Of a stretch of DNA of 64,000 nt, positions 34,843-43,250 are shown in pieces. Below the pieces are notes generated by a model that did not search any database, was not told the origin of the DNA, and saw only the letters and a program-made list of their open reading frames with translations. Location of the stretch: the NCBI GenBank assembly GCA_965203685.1, contig OZ241908.1, positions 1,860,001 to 1,924,000 of the forward strand. The letters run 5' to 3'. Position 1 is the first letter of the stretch, and every line of letters begins with the position of its first letter. The position numbers were made by a program, and so were the translations under genes. The stretch comes from VXYL01 sp965203685 (GTDB lineage: Bacteria; Pseudomonadota; Gammaproteobacteria; Pseudomonadales; Azotimanducaceae).

Positions 34843-35445
34843 TCACATTTCGGCGACGCTATCCAGCACGAGTCGATGGAGCCGCCGCTCCCACTCTTCG
34901 AACTCGTGGTCAAGATCAGGGCGGGGTTCGAGCGGTATCCAGTAGCAAAGCCACGGATCGTGGTCCCCGTCTTTTACCTCCCACCTGTCGGGCGTTGTCT
35001 CGGACGTACGGAAGTGAAAAAACGACCGATCCATTCGACCGGCCAGAATCCCGGCAGGGATCCATCCCTCCTTACCCGACAGTCTGACTTTTGCACTATC
35101 GCCCTGACGTTCGACTACCTCCAGCCAATGGGCGCGCGGAACTTCGAAGTCGAGAGGTGTTTCGCGAGCAGGTTCCTGATAAAGCATGGAACCCCGAACC
35201 GGTGCACGGCTGGAGTCAGTCAACGGCACCTCGATCGACGCAAGGAAGCGAACGCGTTCAAACGACGTGAGGCCCGTTTCCTCGGCGACCTCCCGGTCTG
35301 CTGCGAACTCGTACGACTCGCCTTCTTCGACGGTACCCGCTGGTACTTGAACGCCAACGTCTTGCGGCTTGAACACCAGCAGCTCCGGAACGCCGGCCTC
35401 GCTGATCCGCGTCACGTATGCTGTGACTTTCCTGATTACTTCCAT
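34843..35445 (-). CDS. Nudix hydrolase, likely recent insertion
   Basis: A 200-residue protein with a complete Nudix box in GTVEEGESYEFAADREVAEE followed by TGL (G-x5-E-x7-REUxEExGU), which binds divalent metal and hydrolyses a nucleoside-diphosphate-linked substrate. The C-terminal 100 residues are an unusual extension rich in Trp and acidic residues. The ATG at 35445 has only a weak upstream AGG. In the lines I counted the gene is about 57-62% G+C, below its neighbours, and it sits between the two ends of a broken PQQ dehydrogenase gene. Both facts suggest acquisition by transfer. Confidence 0.85.
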   Translation of the reverse strand: MEVIRKVTAYVTRISEAGVPELLVFKPQDVGVQVPAGTVEEGESYEFAADREVAEETGLTSFERVRFLASIEVPLTDSSRAPVRGSMLYQEPARETPLDFEVPRAHWLEVVERQGDSAKVRLSGKEGWIPAGILAGRMDRSFFHFRTSETTPDRWEVKDGDHDPWLCYWIPLEPRPDLDHEFEEWERRLHRLVLDSVAEM

Positions 35446-35627
35446 TGCCTGGTCTCGTTACAACAAATGCGCAGTGCGTTCAATCGACGCAGTGCGTCCG
35501 TCGTCGGCGTCTTGGCGTCGGCAGGCTGGTCGTGGCAGGCCGCGCAGCGTTGCTGGTAGTGCGTGGCCGGATCGGCGGCGGTGGCACCAGCGCAGGCGAC
35601 GGCGGTGGCAAGCAGGGCTGCTTTCAG
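35446..35627 (-). pseudogene. N-terminal remnant of a PQQ/cytochrome dehydrogenase (signal peptide and heme c motif)
   Basis: Reading from a CTG at 35627, the frame gives a signal peptide (LKAALLATAVACAGATAA), then DPATHYQQRCAACHDQP with a CxxCH heme-c motif at 35532-35546, then KTPTTDALRRLNALR. This is the N-terminal cytochrome domain expected of polyvinyl-alcohol-dehydrogenase-like proteins, matching the C-terminal remnant at 34651-34842. The expected ATG reads CTG. Coding similarity fades about 15 nt before the Nudix ATG, and the frame ends at a TAA inside the Nudix gene. The start abuts the SDR stop codon. Confidence 0.65.
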
Positions 35628-35629
35628 TT

Positions 35630-36313
35630 TTACCGCTGTGCCCAGCCGCCGGCGAAGGGAAACGCCTGGCCGGCAAAGAACCCGCTTTCGTCGCTGGCGA
35701 GGAACAGCGCGAACAGGGCATCCTCCCGGGCGGTGCCGAGCCGACCGGCGGGAACCTGCCGCTTGAGGGAGCGCACGAAGGACTCCTTCTGCATGAGTTC
35801 AGGCGGGTAGTACTCGCGGTTCTCGACGTAGTTCTGGGCGATCAGGTTCACCTGTACGTTGTGAGGTGCCACTTCGACCCCGACGGCCTGGACGTAGCCA
35901 ACTTGGGCTGCGCGTGCGGCGGAGTAGGCGGCCACCGTCTTGAGGCCGCGCAGTGCGGTCGCGCTGCCGTACACCACGATCTTGCCGGCCCGGCGCTCGA
36001 TCATCTTTGGCAAGACCGCCTGGGTGAACCAGTGGAGTGGATCAACGAGGAGCGCGAACGGCGTGCGCCAGTCGTCGTCGGCGAGTTCGTCGACGGTCAA
36101 GCCGCTGAAGTTCGGGGATGCGAGGTTGGCGACCAGAACGTCGATGTGGCCGGTTTCCGCTACGACGCTTCGACAAGCCTCGGCCGTTGTTCGCGTTGCG
36201 TCGTCGGCGACCACGTCGGCCCCTTCTTCGCGAAACACGTCCACCGTGGCAGGCCCCATGTAATCTGCCGCCTGGGTGACGAGAACCCGCTTGCCGCGCA
36301 ATCGGTCTGCCAT
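35630..36313 (-). CDS. Short-chain dehydrogenase/reductase-like protein with altered active site
   Basis: A 227-residue Rossmann-fold protein of SDR size. The nucleotide-binding motif is degenerate (VTQAADYMGPA instead of TGxxxGIG), NNAG is replaced by ANLASP, Ser117 and Tyr130 are kept, but the catalytic Lys of YxxxK is Arg134 (YSAARAA). The C-terminal GQAFPFAGGWAQR fits SDR members. It may bind NAD(P) without standard redox activity or use Arg instead. ATG at 36313. The broken PQQ dehydrogenase begins right at its stop codon, which suggests that the two were once an operon. Confidence 0.75.
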   Translation of the reverse strand: MADRLRGKRVLVTQAADYMGPATVDVFREEGADVVADDATRTTAEACRSVVAETGHIDVLVANLASPNFSGLTVDELADDDWRTPFALLVDPLHWFTQAVLPKMIERRAGKIVVYGSATALRGLKTVAAYSAARAAQVGYVQAVGVEVAPHNVQVNLIAQNYVENREYYPPELMQKESFVRSLKRQVPAGRLGTAREDALFALFLASDESGFFAGQAFPFAGGWAQR

Positions 36314-36420
36314 GGGGATGCCTCGAAGAGTCGAGCGGGCATGTTATGAAACCTGACGGCAAGGATCACCAGGTCAACTGTGGTTTCATTGTCGAGGCAC
36401 GAAGCAAGCGAGGAGCCATC

Positions 36421-37587
36421 GTGGCCTTGATCGATGACATTGTCAGGCAGCAGGACGAACTCACCCGTTGGCGCCGCGACCTGCATGCGCATCCGGAACT
36501 CGGTTTCGAGGAGGAGCGCACTGCGGATTTCGTGGCGCGCAAACTCGAAGAGTTCGGCGTTGACGTGACGCGAGGCGTCGGCGGTACCGGCGTTGTCGGG
36601 GTCCTGCGGGTCGGCAACGAGACGCGGTCCATCGGCCTGCGTGCCGACATGGACGCATTGCCGATCACCGAGGAGAACACGTTCGCGCACCGCTCCCGCC
36701 ACGACGGCCACATGCATGCCTGCGGTCACGACGGGCACACGACGATGCTGCTGGGGGCCGCTCGGTACTTGGCCGAGACGCGCGACTTCCGCGGCCAGGT
36801 GAACTTCATCTTCCAGCCGGCGGAGGAGGGCATTGGCGGCGCGCGCGCGATGATCGATGACGGCCTGTTCCGGGACTTCCCGTGCGACTCGATCTTTGCG
36901 ATGCACAACGCGCCGGGCATGCCTCTCGGACAGTTCGGCGTCAAGGAGGGCGTCGTGGCCGCCGCAGGAGCGTTCTTCGACATCGACATCGAGGGCGTGG
37001 GAGCCCACGGCGCACACCCTCACCATGGCGTCGATCCGGTGGTTGCCGGCGCCGGGTTGGTGACCGCGCTGCAAAGCGTGGTCGCGCGCAACATGGCGCC
37101 GGCGACGGCGGCCGTCGTGTCGGTGACGCAGTTCCACGCCGGCGATGCCTACAACGTCATTCCGGCGACTGCGCGCCTGTCGGGCACGGTCAGGACGTTC
37201 TCGACGTCGGTCATGGAGCAGATCTCGGAACGGGTGACGGAGCTTGCGCACGGTGTCGCAGCCGGGTTCGGGGCCAAGGCGACCGTGGACTTTCGCACCG
37301 TCTTCCACCCGGTCGTGAACGACGCGCGCGCGGCGGACGTGGCTGCGGGCGTCTGCGCGGACCTGGTCGGTGTCGAACAGGTCAACCGAGACCTCAAGCC
37401 CGGGACGGGTTCGGAGGACTTCTCGTTCATGCTCGAGGAAGTGCCCGGCTGCTACCTGCTGATCGGCAACTCCGACGACGAGCATTCTCGGCCTGTGCAC
37501 AACCCCGGCTACGACTTCAACGACTCGGCGCTTGCTACCGGCGCGAGCTTCTTCGCCCGGGTGGTCGAGAAGCAACTAGCCGAGTGA
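36421..37587 (+). CDS. M20 family amidohydrolase (hippurate hydrolase-like)
   Basis: A 388-residue metal-dependent amidohydrolase or aminoacylase. Family motifs are RDLHAHPELGFEEERTA, ADMDALPI, MHACGHDGHTTMLLGAARYLAE with metal His and Asp, FIFQPAEEGIGGARAMI with the catalytic Glu pair, and the dimerisation-domain pattern VSVTQFHAGDAYNVIP. It hydrolyses N-acyl or amide bonds of amino-acid conjugates. GTG at 36421 is preferred over an in-frame ATG 25 codons upstream because GAGGAG lies right before it and the homologous region begins there. Confidence 0.88.
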   Translation: MALIDDIVRQQDELTRWRRDLHAHPELGFEEERTADFVARKLEEFGVDVTRGVGGTGVVGVLRVGNETRSIGLRADMDALPITEENTFAHRSRHDGHMHACGHDGHTTMLLGAARYLAETRDFRGQVNFIFQPAEEGIGGARAMIDDGLFRDFPCDSIFAMHNAPGMPLGQFGVKEGVVAAAGAFFDIDIEGVGAHGAHPHHGVDPVVAGAGLVTALQSVVARNMAPATAAVVSVTQFHAGDAYNVIPATARLSGTVRTFSTSVMEQISERVTELAHGVAAGFGAKATVDFRTVFHPVVNDARAADVAAGVCADLVGVEQVNRDLKPGTGSEDFSFMLEEVPGCYLLIGNSDDEHSRPVHNPGYDFNDSALATGASFFARVVEKQLAE

Positions 37588-37600
37588 CCGGCTCGCGCAA

Positions 37601-38743
37601 GTGGACGAGTTGATGGAGCCGCTCGACGCCGGTGTGCTGCCGGCGGGCATCCGCAGTCGATTCCTCCCTAGCATCAACGGTTTGCGAGTGCACGTCCTCG
37701 AGGCGGGCCGTGTCGACGGGCCGGGTTTGCTGTTGCTGCACGGCTTCCCGGAGCTTGCCTATAGCTGGCGGCACGTCATGGCGCCGTTGGCGGAGGCCGG
37801 CTTCCACGTTTTCGCACCGGATCTGCGCGGCTATGGACGCACGACGGGAGCCGATACCGACTACGACGGCGACTTGGCGTCGTATCGGCGGTTCAACATC
37901 GTGCGCGACGTGCTCGGCGTGGTTGCCGCACTGCAGCACCGCGCGGTTGCCGTGGTCGGCCACGACTTCGGATCGCCGATCGCGGCGTGGTGTGCGGTGC
38001 TTCGCCCGGACGTGTTCACGTCGGTGGCGCTGATGAGCGCACCGTTCGCGGGACCGCCGCGGCTGCCGGAAGCCGATGCCGGTGAGCGTGGCGCTGCTGG
38101 CCGCACGTCGTTGTTCGAAGACCTCGCGGCGCTGCCGCGACCGCGCAAGCACTACCAACAGTATTATCAGACCCGCGAAGCCAACCCGAACCTGTGGCGA
38201 GCCCCGCAGGGGGTACAGGCGTTTCTGCGTGCCTACTATCACGTCAAGAGCGCCGATTGGCCGCACAACGCGCCGTTCCGGCTCGGTGGCCGCAACGCCG
38301 CGGAGATGGCCAAGATGCCGACCTACTACGTGATGGACGCCGCCGAAGGGATGGCGGAGACCGTCGCGAAGCACATGCCATCGGCGGACGCCGTGGCGGC
38401 GAATGCGTGGCTGCCTGACGAAGAACTGGCCCTTTACGCAGCGGAGTACGAGCGCACTGGGTTCCAGGGCGGCCTGAACCACTATCGTTCGGGCGCCATC
38501 GGCCTGGAGGAACAGCAACTGTTCGCCGGCCGGACCATCGATCAGCCGTCGACGTTCATCTCCGGCGCATCGGATTGGGGCGTCTACCAGAGCCCGGGTG
38601 CCTTGGAGCGGATGCGCGACGAGGTCTGCACGGACTTCCGCGGCGTGCACTTACTCGAGGGCGCCGGCCACTGGGTGCAGCAGGAACAGCCCGCCGAGGC
38701 GGTGCGGCTGCTGTTGGACTTCCTGCGCGACGCCGGCCCTTAA
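37601..38743 (+). CDS. Epoxide hydrolase-type alpha/beta-hydrolase
   Basis: A 380-residue alpha/beta hydrolase with epoxide-hydrolase features: oxyanion motif LLLHGFPELAYSWRH, DLRGYGRTTG, nucleophile Asp in VVGHDFGSPIAAW and His in GAGHWVQQEQP. The cap region (roughly residues 150-270) is longer than in simple haloalkane dehalogenases. Start may be GTG at 37601 or ATG at 37613; neither has a strong ribosome-binding site. It lies 13 nt after the M20 gene and is followed by a GMC oxidoreductase, so alcohols or diols may pass between them. Confidence 0.85.
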   Translation: MDELMEPLDAGVLPAGIRSRFLPSINGLRVHVLEAGRVDGPGLLLLHGFPELAYSWRHVMAPLAEAGFHVFAPDLRGYGRTTGADTDYDGDLASYRRFNIVRDVLGVVAALQHRAVAVVGHDFGSPIAAWCAVLRPDVFTSVALMSAPFAGPPRLPEADAGERGAAGRTSLFEDLAALPRPRKHYQQYYQTREANPNLWRAPQGVQAFLRAYYHVKSADWPHNAPFRLGGRNAAEMAKMPTYYVMDAAEGMAETVAKHMPSADAVAANAWLPDEELALYAAEYERTGFQGGLNHYRSGAIGLEEQQLFAGRTIDQPSTFISGASDWGVYQSPGALERMRDEVCTDFRGVHLLEGAGHWVQQEQPAEAVRLLLDFLRDAGP

Positions 38744-38767
38744 GCGGGCTTGTCGAGGACGGCGTCG

Positions 38768-40429
38768 GTGCGCGGCTACCACTACGTCGTGGTGGGGGCC
38801 GGTTCGGCTGGCTGCGTGCTGGCGAGCCGCCTGTCCGAGAACCCGGCTAACCGCGTGCTGCTGCTCGAGGCCGGGGGACGGGCGAACAACCTGCTGGTCC
38901 GCATGCCGGCCGCGTTCTCGTACGCGATGAACGTCGGCCGCCTGAACTGGGGTTACGTGTCTGCGCCGGAACCCGGACTCGAGGGGCGCCGACTGGCCTG
39001 CCCTCGTGGCAAAGGCCTCGGCGGATCGTCATCGATCAACGGCATGGTGTACGTGCGCGGTCATGGGCGCGACTTCGACGAGTGGGAACAACTCGGTGCG
39101 GCGGGATGGGGTTTCCGGGACTGCCTGCCTTACTTCCAACGCGCGGAGAGTTGGTGCGGCGGTGCCGACACCTACCGCGGCGGCGACGGCCCGATCGCGA
39201 CGTGCGCCGGGAACGGCATGGCGCGCAACCCGCTGTACTCCGCGTTTGTCGAGGCGGGCTTGCAGGCGGGCCATGGGCGAACCGACGACGCCAACGGTTT
39301 CCGACAGGACGGCTTCGGGGCCATGCAGATGACGGTTCGATCCGGTGTCCGTTCGTCGACTGCGCGCGAGTATCTGAAACCGGCGAGACATCGGGCGAAC
39401 CTCGACGTCATGAGGGACTCTACGGTCGAGAAGGTACTGCTCGACGGCAAGACGGCGACCGGTGTTGTGGTGCGTCGCGGCGGCCGGCGGTTCGCCGTCT
39501 TGGCTGCGACGGACGTCGTCCTTGCGGCGGGAGCCGTCGGGTCGCCCTGCGTCTTGCAGAGATCCGGTATCGGGCCGAAGGATGTCCTGGACAACGCGGG
39601 CGTCACGCTGTGCCACGAACTGCCGGGCGTCGGCCAGAACCTCCAGGATCACCTCGAGGCGATCGTGCAGTACACGTGCCTTCAGCCAATCACGCTCAAC
39701 GGTGCGCTTAACCCCGCCGGCAAGGCAGCGATCGGGCTCGCTTGGCTGCTAGGGCTGCGCAAGAACGGACTGGGAAGTACGAACCACTTCGAGGCTGGCG
39801 CTTTCCTGCGCTCCGACCTGACGCGGCCCTGGCCCGATGTCCAGATGCACTTCCTCCCCGCGGCCATACGCTACGACGGCACCAAGGCCTTCCGCGGACA
39901 CGGCTACCAAGTCCATGTGGGGGCCAACAAGCCCAAAAGCCGAGGCAGGATCGCAATCCGCTCGGACGATACGGACGCCGAGCCGGAGATTCGCTTCAAC
40001 TACCTCGGTCACCGGGACGACGTCCGCGTGTGGCCACGGTGCATCCACTTGGCGCGGAAAATCATGAACCAGCCGGCGTTTGATCCCTACCGCGGGGCCG
40101 AGATCCAGCCGGGCGCAGCCGTTGCGACAGACGCCGACATCGACCAGTGGCTACGGCGAAACCTCGAGAGCGCCTACCACCCATCATGCACCTGCAGGAT
40201 GGGTGACGACGACGATCCGCTGGCGGTGCTGGACGCGCAGTGCCGAGTTCGCGGCCTCGAACGCTTGCGCGTGGTGGACGCTTCGACCTTCCCTTCGATT
40301 CCCAACGGCAACCTCAATGCGCCGACCATCATGGTCGCCGAACGCGCGGCCGACCTGATCCTAGGCAAGAAGACGATGCGCGCGCCGCACGAGGCCGGCC
40401 TGTACGCCGATTCCGCCGCCGGCGCTTGA
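38768..40429 (+). CDS. GMC family FAD-dependent alcohol/choline dehydrogenase
   Basis: A 553-residue GMC oxidoreductase. The ADP-binding motif VVVGAGSAGCVLASRLSE opens the protein, followed by PRGKGLGGSSSINGMVYVRG (GMC signature 1), the FAD region AAGAVGSPCVLQRSGIG (signature 2), catalytic His471 in AYHPSCTCRMG and the C-terminal FAD contact NGNLNAPTIM. It oxidises an alcohol to an aldehyde, like the AlkJ/BetA branch. GTG at 38768 has GAGGA 8 nt upstream; a TTG six codons earlier is less likely. Its stop overlaps the next start (TGATG). Confidence 0.92.
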   Translation: MRGYHYVVVGAGSAGCVLASRLSENPANRVLLLEAGGRANNLLVRMPAAFSYAMNVGRLNWGYVSAPEPGLEGRRLACPRGKGLGGSSSINGMVYVRGHGRDFDEWEQLGAAGWGFRDCLPYFQRAESWCGGADTYRGGDGPIATCAGNGMARNPLYSAFVEAGLQAGHGRTDDANGFRQDGFGAMQMTVRSGVRSSTAREYLKPARHRANLDVMRDSTVEKVLLDGKTATGVVVRRGGRRFAVLAATDVVLAAGAVGSPCVLQRSGIGPKDVLDNAGVTLCHELPGVGQNLQDHLEAIVQYTCLQPITLNGALNPAGKAAIGLAWLLGLRKNGLGSTNHFEAGAFLRSDLTRPWPDVQMHFLPAAIRYDGTKAFRGHGYQVHVGANKPKSRGRIAIRSDDTDAEPEIRFNYLGHRDDVRVWPRCIHLARKIMNQPAFDPYRGAEIQPGAAVATDADIDQWLRRNLESAYHPSCTCRMGDDDDPLAVLDAQCRVRGLERLRVVDASTFPSIPNGNLNAPTIMVAERAADLILGKKTMRAPHEAGLYADSAAGA

Positions 40430-41220
40430 TGGATGAGTTCCGCGGCCATACAGTGAACCGGACGCCGAGGGGGCCTGTCGCCGTGTTCGATTATGCGCAT
40501 TCACCGTATCCGGTCCGCGGCGACATCGCGGCGGCCCATGGCGCGTATTGGCGGGCGCTGGCCCGGCCGGGAAGCTGGTGGACCGGCGAAGAGCGCGTAG
40601 CCATCGCGGCAGAGTCGCGCAATGCGCCGACGTGTCCTCCGTGCGCGGCGCGCAAGGCGGCCCTCATTCCGGCGGCGGTTGCTGGCGAGCACGCGGGGAA
40701 CCACGACCTTCCCGACGTGGTCGTGGACGCCATTCACCGGATCGTCACCGACTCCGGTCGAATGACGAAGCGGTACGTGGACGGCAATGTCGCGGCCGGG
40801 TTGTCCAAGCCAGCCTACGTGGAGCTTGTCGGCATCGTGGTGGCCGTGTTCAGCATCGACGAGTTCCATCGCGCCTTGGGCCTCGACCTAGAGCCGCTGC
40901 CAACGCCGGAACCGGGTCCGATCAGCCGCTACCGACCGGCGCTGCTTCGCGAAAACACCGGCTTCGTACCGATGGTGCCGCCCGACGGCAGTGTCGGCGA
41001 GGAGGCCGACCTTTGGCCACGGGGGCGTACCGCTAACGTGGTGCGCGCGCTCAGCGCGGTGCCGGACGCCGTGCGCGACTGGCGTGCTCTCGCTGCGGCG
41101 CAGTATCTGTCGTTTGCCGGCATGGGCAACTTCGTCAAGGACGAGGCGCGGTCCATCAACCGCATGCAGATGGAGCTAGTCGCCGGGCGGGTCTCGGCGG
41201 TCAACGAGTGCTTCTACTGA
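40429..41220 (+). CDS. AhpD-like / carboxymuconolactone decarboxylase-like superfamily protein
   Basis: A 263-residue helical protein. RGDIAAAHGAYWRALARPG and EERVAIAAESRNAPTCPPCAARKAAL place a CxxC pair (CPPC) where AhpD-like proteins carry their redox cysteines, though without the following His. The C-terminal half (AAAQYLSFAGMGNFVKDEAR, INRMQMELVAGRVSAVNECFY) also reads like AhpD-fold helices ending in a Cys. It could be a peroxidase-related enzyme. The gene is coupled to the GMC gene by TGATG and followed after 18 nt by a small related gene. Confidence 0.65.
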   Translation: MDEFRGHTVNRTPRGPVAVFDYAHSPYPVRGDIAAAHGAYWRALARPGSWWTGEERVAIAAESRNAPTCPPCAARKAALIPAAVAGEHAGNHDLPDVVVDAIHRIVTDSGRMTKRYVDGNVAAGLSKPAYVELVGIVVAVFSIDEFHRALGLDLEPLPTPEPGPISRYRPALLRENTGFVPMVPPDGSVGEEADLWPRGRTANVVRALSAVPDAVRDWRALAAAQYLSFAGMGNFVKDEARSINRMQMELVAGRVSAVNECFY

Positions 41221-41238
41221 ACGAACTCCCATGCCACG

Positions 41239-41598
41239 ATGCTCCGTGTGAGCGCGCAGACCACGGCCACGGAAGTTGATCTCCAGGCCATCAACGGCAA
41301 CCCCGAAAGCGCCGCCGTGGGCATTGAATACGGCTTGGAACTGATGCGTTTTGCCGAGGCCGTTGCCACCGGCGGCGAGGATGCCTTGCGTTGCGCCCGC
41401 CGCGACCTGCGCGATGCTGCCGGCTCCGCCGTACTCGTAGACGCCGCCGGCGTCGCCGCGAACTTTCAGCGTATGGTGCGCATCGCGGATGCCACCGGAA
41501 TCCCGGTGGACGACATGACGACCGAACTCGGCCAAGACGTGCGTCGCGAACTGGGCATCGCGCGGTTCGCAAGCGCCCGAAACTCGCTCGCCAGCTAG
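41239..41598 (+). CDS. Small protein related to the C-terminal part of AhpD-like proteins
   Basis: A 119-residue protein with the helical segment LVDAAGVAANFQRMVRIADATGIP, similar to the closing helices of carboxymuconolactone-decarboxylase-like proteins. It lacks the CxxC pair. An alternative GTG start at 41248 would remove three residues. It is 18 nt downstream of the larger AhpD-like gene and probably forms a complex with it; that is inference. A candidate terminator follows. Confidence 0.6.
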   Translation: MLRVSAQTTATEVDLQAINGNPESAAVGIEYGLELMRFAEAVATGGEDALRCARRDLRDAAGSAVLVDAAGVAANFQRMVRIADATGIPVDDMTTELGQDVRRELGIARFASARNSLAS

Positions 41599-41605
41599 CC
41601 AGGAC

Positions 41606-41631
41606 GCCACGCGTTCGAGTGGCAGTCTTTT
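41606..41631 (+). terminator. Candidate rho-independent terminator
   Basis: GCCAC (41606-41610) and GTGGC (41619-41623) form a 5-bp stem with an 8-nt loop, followed by TCTTTT (41626-41631). The stem is short, but the T-rich tail and position after the 119-residue gene fit termination of the GMC/AhpD-like operon. Confidence 0.4.
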
Positions 41632-41693
41632 ACATCGCCGCGCCGTTCGCGTAGTGTCCGGCGCCGCTTTAACCGAACGCTTAGGGCTCGCGC

Positions 41694-42515
41694 ATGGCGT
41701 CTGTAGACACCGGCACCGAACAATTGCTCGCCGAGATCGAAGACGGTGTGGCGACCATCACGTTGAATCGACCGCATAAGCGCAACGCGCTGTCCGACGA
41801 ACTGACGCCGGCGTTGCGCGAATCCCTGCTGCGCTTCGACGAGGACCCGGAAGTCCGGGTCGTCGTGCTGACCGGCGCTGGAACCGCATTCTGCGCGGGC
41901 GGTGACGTTTCGGGCATGGGGTCGAAACGTGCGCCGAGTGCCGTGAAACGCACCTTTCAGGACGGCGTGCGCGAACTGCAGCGCAAGCAGGAGACGCTCA
42001 CCCTGCGGTTGTTCGACCTGTCCAAGCCCACGATTGCGGCCTTGCCGGGGCCGGCCGCGGGTGCCGGTTTCTCGATTGCGCTCGCCTGCGACCTGCGCAT
42101 CGCGGCCGAGAGCGCATTCGTCACCACCGCGTTCGCCAACATCGGGCTGTCGGGGGACTACGGCGCTAGTTGGCTATTGCCGCAACTCGTCGGTATCGCC
42201 AAGGCCAAGGAGCTCTTCTTCACCAGCCGCCGCATCGGGGCTGCGGAGGGCTTGGCGCTCCGCATCTTCAACGAGGTCGTCGACGACGACCGGCTTGCCG
42301 AGCGCACGGCGGAGTTGGCGCGCACCATCGCCGACGGACCGCCGGTGGCGTTGCGGTACATGAAGGAGAACCTCAACAGGGCCCTCGGCGCTGACCTGCG
42401 CACGTGCCTGGCCTTGGAGGCGGACCGGATGTCGCGTTCGGCACAGACCGAGGACCACCGGGAGGCCGTCGCGGCGTTCCTCGCCAAACGAGCGCCCGTC
42501 TTCAAGGGTGTGTAG
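41694..42515 (+). CDS. Enoyl-CoA hydratase/isomerase family protein
   Basis: A 273-residue crotonase-fold protein. The first oxyanion segment is AFCAGGDVSGMG, the second GPAAGAGFSIALACDLRIA. The region where hydratases carry the catalytic Glu reads ANIGLSGDYGASWLLPQLVG, the variant with Asp instead of Glu, so it may be an isomerase or hydrolase rather than a classical hydratase. It starts a run of CoA-linked genes that leads into the ABC transporter. Confidence 0.85.
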   Translation: MASVDTGTEQLLAEIEDGVATITLNRPHKRNALSDELTPALRESLLRFDEDPEVRVVVLTGAGTAFCAGGDVSGMGSKRAPSAVKRTFQDGVRELQRKQETLTLRLFDLSKPTIAALPGPAAGAGFSIALACDLRIAAESAFVTTAFANIGLSGDYGASWLLPQLVGIAKAKELFFTSRRIGAAEGLALRIFNEVVDDDRLAERTAELARTIADGPPVALRYMKENLNRALGADLRTCLALEADRMSRSAQTEDHREAVAAFLAKRAPVFKGV

Positions 42516-42533
42516 GACGACAAGGAGAGATTG

Positions 42534-43145
42534 ATGGCAGCGCGTGTAGAGTTCCATTTCGACTTCGGCAGCCCCAACGCCTACCTGGCACATCTCGCGC
42601 TCCCCGGCGCGGAGCAGCGTACCGGCATCCGCTTCGAGTACGTGCCGGTGTTGCTTGGTGGCGTGTTCAAAGCCACCAACAACGTCTCCCCCGCGGTGTC
42701 CCTGAAGGGAATCCGCAACAAACCCGAGTACCAACGCATCGAAACTGACCGGTTCCTTCGCCGCTACGGTGTATCCGCCTACGTGCCGAACCCGCATTTC
42801 CCGGTCAACACCCTGACCATCATGCGCGGTGCGATCGTCGCGCGGCGGGAGGGCTTTTTCGCCCGTTACGTCGACGAGGTGTACCGGCACATGTGGGTCG
42901 AGCAGCGCAAGATGGACGACCTCGACGTCGTTGCCGAGGCCCTTGCGGCGTCGGATTTGCCCGTGGACCAGATCCTTGCGGGAATCCAAGATCCGGACGT
43001 CAAGCAGGAACTGATCGCCAACACCGAGTCCGCCGTCGCGCGCGGCGTGTTCGGGTCACCGAGCTTCTTCGTCGGCGACCAACTCTATTTCGGCAAGGAG
43101 AAGCTACGCGACGTCGAGGAGGAGGTCGCCCGACTCGCCGGGTGA
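42534..43145 (+). CDS. DsbA-fold 2-hydroxychromene-2-carboxylate isomerase-like protein
   Basis: A 203-residue thioredoxin-fold protein of the HCCA-isomerase/DsbA type. EFHFDFGSPNAYLA opens it, with Ser-Pro in place of the CxxC active site, as in glutathione-dependent HCCA isomerase of naphthalene degradation. NPHFPVNTLTIMRGA and FGSPSFFVGDQLYFG are typical C-terminal parts. ATG at 42534 with AAGGAGAG upstream. It lies between two crotonase-family genes, so its substrate may be a CoA or aromatic intermediate. Confidence 0.85.
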   Translation: MAARVEFHFDFGSPNAYLAHLALPGAEQRTGIRFEYVPVLLGGVFKATNNVSPAVSLKGIRNKPEYQRIETDRFLRRYGVSAYVPNPHFPVNTLTIMRGAIVARREGFFARYVDEVYRHMWVEQRKMDDLDVVAEALAASDLPVDQILAGIQDPDVKQELIANTESAVARGVFGSPSFFVGDQLYFGKEKLRDVEEEVARLAG

Positions 43146-43250
43146 CCACGGGCTCGATGTGTCAACGCCGTGGCGCGTGCGGCTTTCACGGCCAACGGGC
43201 AAACGGTACTCTACGTTTTCGCCCCGTAAGAACGCACTCGGAGAGGATCA

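Noticed and set aside
36160..38650. Two long minus-strand frames (471 and 371 codons) opposite the M20 hydrolase and epoxide hydrolase
   Set aside because: Both are Arg/Val-rich mirror images of sense genes with complete catalytic motifs.
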